Source: F23-D06 sp947165685 (GTDB lineage: Bacteria; Bacteroidota; Bacteroidia; Bacteroidales; WCHB1-69). From it: a stretch of DNA of 64,000 nucleotides. The notes beneath the pieces were generated by a model, which was not told the origin of the DNA, did not search any database, and saw nothing but the letters and a program-made list of their open reading frames with translations. Where the stretch lies: the NCBI GenBank assembly GCA_947165685.1, contig CAMVBK010000013.1, positions 3,703-67,702 on the forward strand. Direction: 5' to 3'. Both the position numbers and the translations under genes were made by a program. Positions 1 through 8,700 of the stretch are shown here, one piece after another. How positions within the stretch are numbered: the first letter of the stretch is position 1; every line of letters begins with the position of its first letter.

Positions 1-24
1 TGTGGAAATCTTTGTACATCTGCC

Positions 25-97
25 GCAGTCCGTCAGGACTGCAGGGCTTGGTAGAGAATAACGGCACCCGCAAACGTTCGCACGCCGTCAGGTGTGC
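25..97. repeat. Pair of palindromic hairpins with identical GTCA loops
   Basis: Two perfect or near-perfect hairpins lie 37 bases apart. The first is GCAGTCC-GTCA-GGACTGC (25-42). The second is GCACGCC-GTCA-GGTGTGC (80-97), with one G-T pair. The shared tetraloop and 7-bp stems suggest a REP-like dispersed palindrome. Nothing else in the first 178 bases is convincingly coding. Confidence 0.55.
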
Positions 98-178
98 GGG
101 CCGTTCCCACGAACGCGCAGGAACCAAGAATCAGGGCGCGACCGCACCGGCCACGCCCTTTGTAATGCAGAATGTAGA

Positions 179-436
179 ATGGAACGAAAATTCACCGTCA
201 CCCCGCTTTTCAGCAAAGCACTCACCACGTCTGAGCCGCTGACGGAGGTACAAAAAAAGAAGTTCATAGCAAATCTGAAAGGGCGGCACTTAATTAATGC
301 CGAGTTTAGTCTCATACATATAAACTGCTACATTCCCTTGGTGAAGGTTGATGAACCAGACATGGCCAGCATGGTGGCCGGGGTGCTTGCAGAACTCATC
401 AAAAAAGCCGACGAAATGAAAGGAGGCGTATTATGA
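179..436 (+). CDS. Small hypothetical protein (85 aa)
   Basis: I do not recognise this family. The ATG at 179 is preferred to an open-frame start at 92, because the upstream part reads through the hairpin repeats. The protein is soluble-looking, with a basic N-terminus, a middle segment (around residues 45-55, FSLIHINCYIPLVK) that could be a beta strand, and a helical tail rich in Ala, Glu and Lys. The stop codon overlaps the ATG of the next gene (ATGA at 433), which argues that the two are translated together. No signal peptide or membrane segment is visible. Confidence 0.45.
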   Translation: MERKFTVTPLFSKALTTSEPLTEVQKKKFIANLKGRHLINAEFSLIHINCYIPLVKVDEPDMASMVAGVLAELIKKADEMKGGVL

Positions 437-717
437 TAGCCTTCTATCTCACAATCGTCGTGTTGTCCTGCATATTCTTGATAGCCGGCGGCAACGCCAT
501 CGACCGCGACCCGAAAGAGGTCTCAAAGGAATGGATAGAGAAAAATGCATTCAAACTATACAAAACAGACTCCGACCACTTCGACAAGAACTTCTCCAAG
601 GGCGGGTTCTTCGGCAAGAAGTGGAAGCCCCGCAAAGACGGCGTGGCCGACATCCGGCGGGTGCGCTCCTCAGCCCATGCATACCCCAGGCGAAATCCAC
701 TGTGCACTTTGTTTTAG
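433..717 (+). CDS. Small membrane-anchored hypothetical protein (94 aa)
   Basis: The family is not recognised. Residues 3-21 form a hydrophobic segment (FYLTIVVLSCIFLIAGG), either an uncleaved membrane anchor or a signal sequence. A charged region follows, containing KEWIEKNAFKLYKTDSDHFD. The last ~25 residues are Arg/Pro-rich and low in hydrophobicity and could be a frameshifted tail. The gene overlaps its upstream partner by four bases, so the pair is probably one transcript. It runs toward the 3' end of ftsK, which lies on the opposite strand, with only 35 bases between them. Confidence 0.45.
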   Translation: MIAFYLTIVVLSCIFLIAGGNAIDRDPKEVSKEWIEKNAFKLYKTDSDHFDKNFSKGGFFGKKWKPRKDGVADIRRVRSSAHAYPRRNPLCTLF

Positions 718-752
718 CCCACCATAAAACGCTGTGAATTCTGAATTTCCAC

Positions 753-3386
753 TCACAGCAGTTGCAGGTCCGCGAGGTGCTGCCGCAGCTCCGCCTCGGT
801 CTTGATGAGCACCTGACGGGGCTTGCTGCCGCTGCCGGGTCCCACGATCTTCAGGTCCTCCAGCTGGTCCATGATGCGGCCAGCACGGTTGTAGCCGAGA
901 CTCAGCTTGCGCTGTATCGAAGAGGTGGAGCCCTGCTGCGTCTGCACGATCAGCGTGGCGGCATCGATCAGCATGGGGTCGAGCTCGTTGGGATTCACCG
1001 AATCCTCGCTGCGGCCGCTCCCCTCCTCGCCAGGCTCCGGCACGTCGGGCAGCTCGTACGGCTCACGCAACGGCCGCTCCATCGATTGGTTCTGGATGAA
1101 CTCGGCGATCTTCTCCACCTCCGGCGTATCAACGAAGGCACACTGCAGGCGTACCACGTCGCTGCCGGTGGAGATGAGCATGTCGCCCTTGCCGATGAGC
1201 TGGTTGGCACCGGTGGCGTCGAGAATGGTCTTGGAATCGACACCCGACTGCACACGGAAGGCGATACGCGCCGGGAAGTTGGCCTTAATGCTGCCGGTGA
1301 TGATGTTCACCGACGGACGCTGCGTGGCAATCACCAAGTGGATGCCGATGGCGCGGGCCAGCTGGGCCAGACGGGCCAAAGGCTGCTCCACCTCACGCCC
1401 GGCCGTCATGATCAGGTCGCCGAACTCGTCGATGACCACCACAATGTAGGGCATGTAGCGATGCCCGAATGCCGGCGAGAGCTCGCGGGCACAGAACTTG
1501 GCGTTGTACTCCTTGATGTTGCGCATCTTGGCGGCCTTCAGCAGGTCGTAGCGGTTATCCATCTCCACACACAGGGAGTTGAGGGTACGCACCACCTTCT
1601 TCGTGTCGGTGATGATGGCGTCGCCGTTGTCGGGCAGCGCGGCCAGATAGTAGTTCTCGATGGCGGAATAGAGCGTGAACTCCACCTTCTTGGGATCGAC
1701 CAGCACGAACTTCATCTCGCACGGGTGCTTGGTGTAGAGCAGGGAGGTGATGATGGCGTTGAGGCCGACAGACTTGCCCTGGCCAGTGGCACCGGCGACT
1801 AACAGGTGCGGCATCTTGGCCAAATCCACCACAAAAGACTCGTTGTTGATGGTCTTGCCCAAACCGATGGGCAGCGCATAGTTGTTCTTCTTGAATTTCT
1901 CGGAGGTAATGATCTCGCGCATGGAGACGATGTTCGGGTTCTTGTTGGGCACCTCGATGCCGATAGTGCCGCGCCCCGGAATCGGCGCGATGATGCGGAT
2001 GCCTAACGCGGCGAGGCTCAGCGCGATGTCATCCTCCAAGTTCTTGATCTTGCTGATCCGGACGCCCTCCTTGGGCACAATCTCATACAGCGTCACCGTC
2101 GGGCCGACCACGGCGGAGATGCTCTTGATGGCGATGCCGAAGCTGAGCAGCGTCTTCTCAATGCTCACCTTGTTTTCCAAGAGTTCCTTCTTGATCAGCT
2201 CCTCCGTGGAGGCAGTGTAGGGGTAGTCCTTCAGCAGCTCCACCGGCGGGAACTCGAAGTGCGAGAGCTCCTTGCGCGGGTCGTAGGGCTCCAGCTCGCG
2301 CACCTCCTCGGGCGTGAGCGCACGATGCGTCTGCTCCACGTCCTTAATCTCCTCAACCTCCTCATCTTCCTCAACTTCCTCACCCTCCTCAACTTTCTTA
2401 TCTTCCGCAGCTTTATCGTTCATGTTGACAAAGTCGAAGGGAATATCCTCCGATGAGGTCTCCGTTGCCGGTTGCACCTCGCCGAACACCTGGTCAGGGT
2501 CGAGGACATCGCCGGCCTTGGCCTTTTCCTCCTCGTGCGGATCCTCCTTATGGTCTTCCAGGTCGTAGCGATTGGTGGCATACTCCTTGCTCAGCGCGCC
2601 GTGGTCGGTGACGTAAAGGTCATCCAGGTCCTCGCGGTGCGAACGCGGCACCGTCACAGCCTGCACGGCCGCGTCGTGCCGCCGCTCCTCCCGGCGTTCC
2701 CGGATATTAACAAGCCATTGTTGAAGAGTTCCGAACAGACCCGCGAAGGAGATGTCGTAGCAGAAGATGAGAATCAGGATGAGCAGCGCGAGGTCGAGCA
2801 GGATGGTGAATGCCCAGCCCACGTGGTCGATCAGATACTGGCAGATGAAGTTGCCAAAGTTGCCGGCGAGGAAGGAGTTGTCGGTGTTGTAGCCTATCAG
2901 CCCGAACGTGATGGAGAGCCAGGCCATGGTCATGATGGTGGCGAAGGTCGTCCTCCCGAGCGGCAGGGGCGACTTCTTCGAGACGATGCGGATACCATAT
3001 AATAGTATAAGGAAAGGGAAACCGACCGAAGAGACTCCGAAGAAAAACTGGATGAAGAAATAGGACAGGGCCGCCCCCACCCCTTTGGCGAGGTTCGGCG
3101 CGGGAATGTCCTGCGCACGGTCGCCCACCACGAAGGAGACGTTCTCGTGGGCGTTGAAATAGAACGAGAAAATGGAGATGAAGAGGAGGATGGAGAACAG
3201 GACGAGAACAATCCCGTAAAAAACGACCATCTTCTCCCCCGACAGAAATCTCAAAAGCGAGAACGACGAACTGCGATTAGTCGCTTTCCCCGCCGACGAG
3301 GACTTGCGCGCGTTCTTCTTCGATGCCCCGTCGCCTTGCGACTCGGCAAACTTCTTCATATTCGATGTGCTTGATTTTTTTGACAC
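753..3386 (-). CDS. ftsK: DNA translocase FtsK/SpoIIIE
   Basis: FtsK is a septum-anchored ATP-driven DNA pump that moves chromosome termini into daughter cells and aids dimer resolution. The 877-aa protein has about four N-terminal membrane segments (roughly residues 50-215), then a low-complexity acidic linker (Glu/Val/Asp repeats, near residues 325-350). The motor domain follows, with Walker A GATGQGKS and Walker B VVVIDEFGDL, and then a C-terminal winged-helix gamma domain (last ~65 residues, beginning DPMLIDAATLIV). The frame begins with GTG at 3386; an ATG at 3359 (MKKFAESQ) is an alternative start. The acidic linker is encoded by a short tandem repeat around 2335-2405. The gene stands alone and diverges from the exbB operon. 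Confidence 0.97.
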   Translation of the reverse strand: MSKKSSTSNMKKFAESQGDGASKKNARKSSSAGKATNRSSSFSLLRFLSGEKMVVFYGIVLVLFSILLFISIFSFYFNAHENVSFVVGDRAQDIPAPNLAKGVGAALSYFFIQFFFGVSSVGFPFLILLYGIRIVSKKSPLPLGRTTFATIMTMAWLSITFGLIGYNTDNSFLAGNFGNFICQYLIDHVGWAFTILLDLALLILILIFCYDISFAGLFGTLQQWLVNIRERREERRHDAAVQAVTVPRSHREDLDDLYVTDHGALSKEYATNRYDLEDHKEDPHEEEKAKAGDVLDPDQVFGEVQPATETSSEDIPFDFVNMNDKAAEDKKVEEGEEVEEDEEVEEIKDVEQTHRALTPEEVRELEPYDPRKELSHFEFPPVELLKDYPYTASTEELIKKELLENKVSIEKTLLSFGIAIKSISAVVGPTVTLYEIVPKEGVRISKIKNLEDDIALSLAALGIRIIAPIPGRGTIGIEVPNKNPNIVSMREIITSEKFKKNNYALPIGLGKTINNESFVVDLAKMPHLLVAGATGQGKSVGLNAIITSLLYTKHPCEMKFVLVDPKKVEFTLYSAIENYYLAALPDNGDAIITDTKKVVRTLNSLCVEMDNRYDLLKAAKMRNIKEYNAKFCARELSPAFGHRYMPYIVVVIDEFGDLIMTAGREVEQPLARLAQLARAIGIHLVIATQRPSVNIITGSIKANFPARIAFRVQSGVDSKTILDATGANQLIGKGDMLISTGSDVVRLQCAFVDTPEVEKIAEFIQNQSMERPLREPYELPDVPEPGEEGSGRSEDSVNPNELDPMLIDAATLIVQTQQGSTSSIQRKLSLGYNRAGRIMDQLEDLKIVGPGSGSKPRQVLIKTEAELRQHLADLQLL

Positions 3387-3390
3387 GATG

Positions 3391-3505
3391 CGGTGGTTTC
3401 AGGTTTCAGGTTTCAAGTTTCAAAGTAATAGTCTTAGTTATAGTCATAGTTCTTAGTTATAGTCATAGTTCAAAGTTCCAAGTTCTAAGTTCCAAGGCCA
3501 ACGGC
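3391..3505. repeat. Intergenic short tandem repeats upstream of ftsK
   Basis: Runs of GGTTTCA-type units are followed by AGTTATAGTCAT and AGTTCCAAG/AGTTCTAAG units, all imperfect and in direct orientation. They lie in the 5' leader of ftsK. This is the same style of low-complexity array seen between many genes of this window. Confidence 0.7.
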
Positions 3506-3518
3506 CCAAAAACATCGA

Positions 3519-3526
3519 CAAAAATA
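3519..3526 (-). promoter_or_regulatory. Predicted -7 box for ftsK
   Basis: CAAAAATA on the + strand reads TATTTTTG on the - strand, matching the Bacteroidota TAnnTTTG box. It would give a 5' leader of about 125 nt that includes the tandem repeats. Confidence 0.45.
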
Positions 3527-3627
3527 CAATATTTGTACAAGACGGACGTTAAACCGACCAGTTTTATATAAACACAGCAATGTTGGAAAAAAAAATCAGG
3601 GAAAGGATTTGATAGCCAATAAGAACG

Positions 3628-3635
3628 TATTTTTG
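3628..3635 (+). promoter_or_regulatory. Predicted promoter of the exbB-exbD-tonB operon
   Basis: TATTTTTG matches the TAnnTTTG -7 box, with a TTTG at 3608-3611 in the place of the -33 element. It lies 16 bases before the exbB ATG, giving a very short leader. Confidence 0.55.
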
Positions 3636-3651
3636 CATAAATTTTTCGACA

Positions 3652-4356
3652 ATGAATATGATGACAGTTTTATTAGCGGCCGTTAACGATTCGATGGGGG
3701 TGGTTGCCACCGCCGCGGAGCCGCACGTGGAAGAGACCTCCTATTTCAAACTGGTGTTCGCCGTCAACAGCCTGTGGATCATCATCCCGCTGATCCTGAT
3801 GCTGGCCTTCGCCATCTACATGTTCGTCAAGAAGCTGCTGGTGGTGAACCGCGCCTCGCAGGAGGACGGCAACTTCATGAACAACATCCGCGACTTCATC
3901 CACGACGGCAAGCTCGACTCAGCCGTGGCGCTGTGCCGCGGCAACGTCAACCCCACGGCCCGCATGATCGACAAGGGGCTGTCGCGCTTAGGCCGCCCGT
4001 TGGACGACATCCGCACGGCCATCGAGAACGAGGGCAACCTGGAGGTCGCCCGCCTGGAGAAGGGCGTCTCGGCCCTGGCCACCATCGCGGCCGTCGCCCC
4101 GATGCTCGGCTTCCTCGGAACCGTCGTCGGCATGGTGGGCGCGTTCCACAACATGGCCGCCGACCCCAACAACTTCAACATCGGCACCCTGTCGTCCGGC
4201 ATCTACACCGCCATGATCACCACCGTGGGCGGCCTCGTGGTCGGCATCATCGCCTTAGTGTTCCACAACATCCTGATTTCCAGAATCTCCAACGTGGTCT
4301 ATATGCTGGAGGTGCGCACCACCGAATTCATGGACCTGCTCCACGAGAACGCCTAA
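3652..4356 (+). CDS. exbB: MotA/TolQ/ExbB proton channel family protein
   Basis: This is the inner-membrane proton-channel subunit that, with ExbD, energises TonB. The 234-aa sequence has the family layout: a first membrane helix at about residues 41-59, a long cytoplasmic stretch, and two helices at about 140-165 and 185-210. The second of these carries the typical APMLGFLGTVVGMVGAF core. It is the first gene of a three-gene operon; exbD begins 12 bases after its stop. The start at 3652 fits the promoter just upstream. The partner genes make ExbB more likely than TolQ or MotA. Confidence 0.93.
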   Translation: MNMMTVLLAAVNDSMGVVATAAEPHVEETSYFKLVFAVNSLWIIIPLILMLAFAIYMFVKKLLVVNRASQEDGNFMNNIRDFIHDGKLDSAVALCRGNVNPTARMIDKGLSRLGRPLDDIRTAIENEGNLEVARLEKGVSALATIAAVAPMLGFLGTVVGMVGAFHNMAADPNNFNIGTLSSGIYTAMITTVGGLVVGIIALVFHNILISRISNVVYMLEVRTTEFMDLLHENA

Positions 4357-4368
4357 AACCCCGCGGCC

Positions 4369-4809
4369 ATGGCTATCAAGATGCAAAACCGAATCGACAC
4401 AACCTTCAGCGCCACGTCCATGTCCGACCTGGTGTTCCTGCTGTTGATTTTCTTCATGCTCACCTCCACCATGATCTCGCCCAACGCCATCAACCTCGTG
4501 CTACCGAAGAGCACCGCCGACAAACAGCTGTCGAACAGGCAGTTGGAGGTCTATATCGATGCCGACCTGAACTACTACGTGAACCCGCAGGGCTCCTCCG
4601 CCCAACCCACCCCCTACGAGGAGCTGCTCCCCGTGCTCATGGGCGAGGTCGAGAAAGACAACTCCGCCCAGAAGAACATCATCCTGCGCGCCGACAAGAG
4701 CGTCCCGATCGAGAACGTGGTCGCCCTGATGGACGTGCTCAACCAACTGAACGAGAATTTCCCTGAAGAGGAACGATATAAAATGGTACTTGCCACAGAA
4801 GCCAAATGA
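4369..4809 (+). CDS. exbD: Biopolymer transport protein ExbD/TolR
   Basis: This is the ion-conducting partner of ExbB. It is 146 aa with a single N-terminal membrane helix at about residues 20-37, preceded by Asp20 (MSDLVFLLLIFFML), which matches the conserved protonatable Asp of ExbD/TolR. The rest is a periplasmic domain of the usual size. Its last four bases overlap the start of the tonB-like gene, indicating translational coupling. Only one exbD is present, whereas some Bacteroidota carry two in tandem. Confidence 0.93.
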   Translation: MAIKMQNRIDTTFSATSMSDLVFLLLIFFMLTSTMISPNAINLVLPKSTADKQLSNRQLEVYIDADLNYYVNPQGSSAQPTPYEELLPVLMGEVEKDNSAQKNIILRADKSVPIENVVALMDVLNQLNENFPEEERYKMVLATEAK

Positions 4810-5504
4810 ACACACCTAACGAGAATAGAAAGGACAATGCGATTGCCTGGGGCACGACGATCGGCGCCATGGCATTGCTCATGATTTTGCTTCTGGCCTG
4901 CAGTCTGAAGACGCAGATCCCACCCCCTCCGCCGAAAAACATGGTGTATGTCGATATCGCCAGCGTGGGCGGCGGGGGCGGCGGCGGTACCCCTGAGGTG
5001 GCCTCCAAGCCGAAGCCGGCATCTGGGCAGAGCTACGCCACCCAGAACGCGCAAGACGCCCCGGCAGTGAACCATTCCGACCGTCCCTCGACGAACAACA
5101 ACACCCCCACGACCTCCTCCACCCCGAAGCCCGACCAGTCGTCCATGTACCACGGTCGCGGCGGCACGGGTAGCGGTGGCGGTTCCGGCAGTGGCATCGG
5201 TAGCGGCACGGGCAGCGGTCTCGGTCCCGGCGAAGGCGCGGGCAGCGGCGGAGGTGTCGGCTACGGCACCGGCCACCGCGGCATGATCAACAACATCGAC
5301 GCCACCGTCAACGAGGAAGGCCAAGTCTGCGTGGAGGTGCACATCGCCGCCGACGGCCACGTCATCGACGCGCGCGTCATCAACAACGCTCGGCACAAAA
5401 CCACCATCACCAACCGAAACATACAGCAACAATGCGTGGCCCGCGCAAAGCAGGCCATCTACAAACCCGGCAAAGAGGAGATGCGCATCATCGTGTTCTC
5501 TTAG
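4806..5504 (+). CDS. tonB: TonB-like energy transducer with glycine-rich linker
   Basis: This 232-aa protein has one membrane helix at about residues 14-33, a short proline run (PPPPPK), and a long linker built of Gly, Ser and Thr (two runs, about residues 57-64 and 118-155). The compact C-terminal domain (about 158-232) is of TonB type (VNEEGQVCVEVHIAADGHV, then YKPGKEEMRIIVF). It should span the periplasm and pass energy from ExbBD to outer-membrane receptors such as the one at 58.5-61 kb. The Gly-rich rather than Pro/Lys-rich linker is unusual for TonB but is seen in gliding or adventurous-motility-type TonB paralogues. The position in the exbBD operon makes the role fairly safe. Confidence 0.85.
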   Translation: MNTPNENRKDNAIAWGTTIGAMALLMILLLACSLKTQIPPPPPKNMVYVDIASVGGGGGGGTPEVASKPKPASGQSYATQNAQDAPAVNHSDRPSTNNNTPTTSSTPKPDQSSMYHGRGGTGSGGGSGSGIGSGTGSGLGPGEGAGSGGGVGYGTGHRGMINNIDATVNEEGQVCVEVHIAADGHVIDARVINNARHKTTITNRNIQQQCVARAKQAIYKPGKEEMRIIVFS

Positions 5505-5540
5505 CCGATAGACTGCAAACCTTCACCCCATATCCTTACC

Positions 5541-5570
5541 CCTCACGACAAAATCGTGTGGGATTTTTGC
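5541..5570 (+). terminator. Hairpin terminator after tonB
   Basis: The stem CACGA/TCGTG (5544-5548 with 5554-5558) extends through a mismatch to CC/GG and is followed by an ATTTTT tract. It sits 37 bases after the operon's last stop codon. Confidence 0.5.
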
Positions 5571-5685
5571 ATTTAAAACACTATATTACAGCAAAATAGC
5601 TATTCGTCTTAAACCAATCTTTTGAAACAAGAAGAAAAAGAGCAACCTTTTGACTTTTTTGTGTCATACATTTTGTTAAAGTTGC

Positions 5686-5693
5686 TAATTTTG
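5686..5693 (+). promoter_or_regulatory. Predicted promoter of the macroglobulin gene
   Basis: TAATTTTG matches TAnnTTTG. It lies 67 bases before the ATG at 5760 in an AT-rich leader. Confidence 0.5.
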
Positions 5694-5759
5694 CAGCATT
5701 GTTTGCCTTTATGAATTTTCATCATTCGGATCAACAATGTGAAGTAAAATGTTTCTATT

Positions 5760-8700
5760 ATGAAAAGAACCGTTATACTCTTTGCACTCCTTGTTTTCAT
5801 CAGTGGAGTTTTCGCCCAGCCCACTGATTATCAGTCCTTATGGAATGCGTATGAACAAGTCGACCTCAGTTACTACCAGGATGCGCAAAAGCTGCTCGAC
5901 AAAATTTCCGGATTTGCCTACGCGGAGAACAATGAACTACAGCTTTTCAGGGTGAACTATGAGCGTTACACGCTTCGCAACCGATACAGCAACTGGACCA
6001 CTAAGAACCATCTGCTCTTCTTGGACGGACTCCGGAAAACGTCGCCGCAACCTTATCAAGGACTATACCACTATCTGATAGCAAACAAGATAATATCCGA
6101 TCTCGATTTCAAGAATACCACACCTTCCGGGAAGACGGATCTGTCTCAATACGATGAGTGGAGCGACGACGAGAAGTTGGAGGCGGCCCAACAGCACTAT
6201 GCGACAGGGGTTTCACAACTGATAGAACATGGGGACGTTCCGGCCGCGCCTTTCTCCTTCCTGTTGAACGCCCGTGGTGATTCCCTTCGCTGGCAACCCG
6301 TCTTGTTCGACCTGGTCCTGATGGATCTTCTTGCTTTCCCCTACCCTTTTTTCGCCAACAGCATGTTAGACACGCTACTGCCGAAAGCCATCCAACGGCA
6401 CAACGCCGACAAACGCCCCGAAGCCGCCGTATTCTATGAACTTCAGCTACTGAATCTTCGTCATAATATCGAAGACTCCGTGCGGAAACCACTGGACAGC
6501 ATACCCTACTGGCAGGAATTGGAACGGCTGGAACGGGAATATTCCCATGACATTTCCGTGAGATATCAGAAAGCGTTCTTTCTCTACGTTCATCACCAAA
6601 CGCGCCCCGAATTCTATGCACCTTGCAAGGAAATCTTAGAGAAGCTGACCGACCTGCCCGACGACAAGACGCTGATTCCGCAGAACGCACGTTGCCTTCT
6701 GGACAAGCTCACCGAACCCAGAGTGCAATTGGCAAACCCCAAAATCAACCGCCTCCCGCGCCGCAAAATCGACATTCCCATTCAATATAAAAACATTGAC
6801 ACACTGTATCTTACCGTATATAAAACGGACAGTATCATCACCGTCTATCAAAACGAGACAGTGGAGATGTCGCCCTTTTCAACCCATTTCCAGAACCATT
6901 TCCGCGAGTGCGTGCAAAAACAGCAGTACCTATTGAACCCAGTTCACGGAACGGTCGCCTCCACCGACCTCTGGATCGACTCGCTGCCTTACGGAAGGTA
7001 CACGGTGGTGTTGCACACCGGCGTCGAACCCGATTCCGACAACTGCCTCTGCGTCTTCCCGATGATTATCTCGGCCGTGCAGTGGACACAAATCGAACAT
7101 CCCGACGTATTTTGCCTCTTCGCTTCCGATGCACAAACCGGCAAACCGATAGCCCATCGAAAAGTCTCCCTGAACTTCGACGCATCCCTCTGCAGCGACT
7201 TGGAAAAATCGGGCGCCATCCGATGCCGGACCAACAAGGACGGACGGATTTTTGTCAAGCGCCATCGGATAAGGGACTTTCTCCGCGACAATTCCTACTA
7301 TGATGACTTTTTATTGGTAGATGTAACGCTCTCTCTTCCAGACCACTGCGACAGCTATCGTGCGGAAATCGAGTTTCCTTCAGCTCGGCGGCACGCGTCC
7401 AGATACCGCTACCGGCGCGCACGAAGAGTTTACGATGACACAGATGAAAACATCCGAATCATCACCGACCGAACGCTGTACCGTCCCGGGCAAACCGTCT
7501 ATTTCAAGGCCATTCTTCAGAAAAACGAGAAACCGCTCAGACACGGCACGGTGGAAGTGACGTTTGAAAAAAGCGGCAAAGAAAAACTTGAAAACATGAC
7601 CTTGCCATTGTCGAAATTCGGCAGCGTATCGGGACAATTCGTGCTGCCCAACCAGACCGGAAAATACACAATCCGTTGTACAAAAGGAAATAGCTGGAAA
7701 TACTATGGGATGGAGATGGTCACGGTGGAAGAGTACAAATTGCCCTCGTTCAAGGTGGAACTGTTGGAAAATCCCGAGGGCGAATGGCATCACGACTCCA
7801 TTTTCGTGAAAGGCAGCGCGGTTTCCTACGCCGGATTCCCGGTCATCGGTGCCGATGTGACCTTGCGGCTCAACGGCTATGCCGACATTCTTCACGAAAC
7901 AACCCTGAAAACGGATGCTTCGGGCTGCTTTTCGTACGCTTTTCCCTCTTCTAACGACAATTTCTATCCTTTTACAGAGGTAGAGGCAAAGGTCACCGAT
8001 ATCAACGGCGAGACCCACTGGGCAAAGAAGCGCATCTACATACACTCGAAGCCCCTGCAGTTCAACATAACGATGCCGAAAACAGTCAACCAAGGGTTAA
8101 CGGACACGCTCTATGGGGTGGTGGTCGCCCGCGACAAACTCAACAAAACGGTGAATCCACCCGTCCAGGTCACGGCCATGCGGCTTCGGATGCCTGAGAA
8201 ATCCGGCGTTTATCATCCCCTTCCCCAAGAGCCGCTCTACACGAAAGCGCAGTACCGGCAATATTTCCCCGAATACTACTTCGACCGTCGCGACGGGGAG
8301 AATCCCGCTTATTGGGACGTTCTGGACACCGTTTGGCAAACCACACGCGCCTTCTATCCGGACAGCCTGTTGTCCGTTGACATATCAAATTGGATTCCAG
8401 GATATTACCGATTTGAATACCTGCTGAAGGATTCTCTATACACCACAAAAGAGACGCAATTCGTCCGCATCATCCACTCCGGAAAGCGGGCTATACCTTC
8501 CAAAACTCCTTTACAAATCGAAGTTTTGCCAACCGAAACAAAAATCCCGGTGGATAAAGTGCGGCTGAATCTGGTTGATTACGGCGAAAAAGAGGACGAC
8601 CATTTTTTCCGGAAATACAGGGTCCCGATTGTGATCGGCACTTCACTGGAAAACGCCTATGTGACGCTTTGCTATCGGACAAGCCATAACATGCAAAGAA

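Noticed and set aside
12..242. 76-codon frame at the left edge
   Set aside because: It reads through the two hairpins and overlaps a better-supported small gene in another frame.
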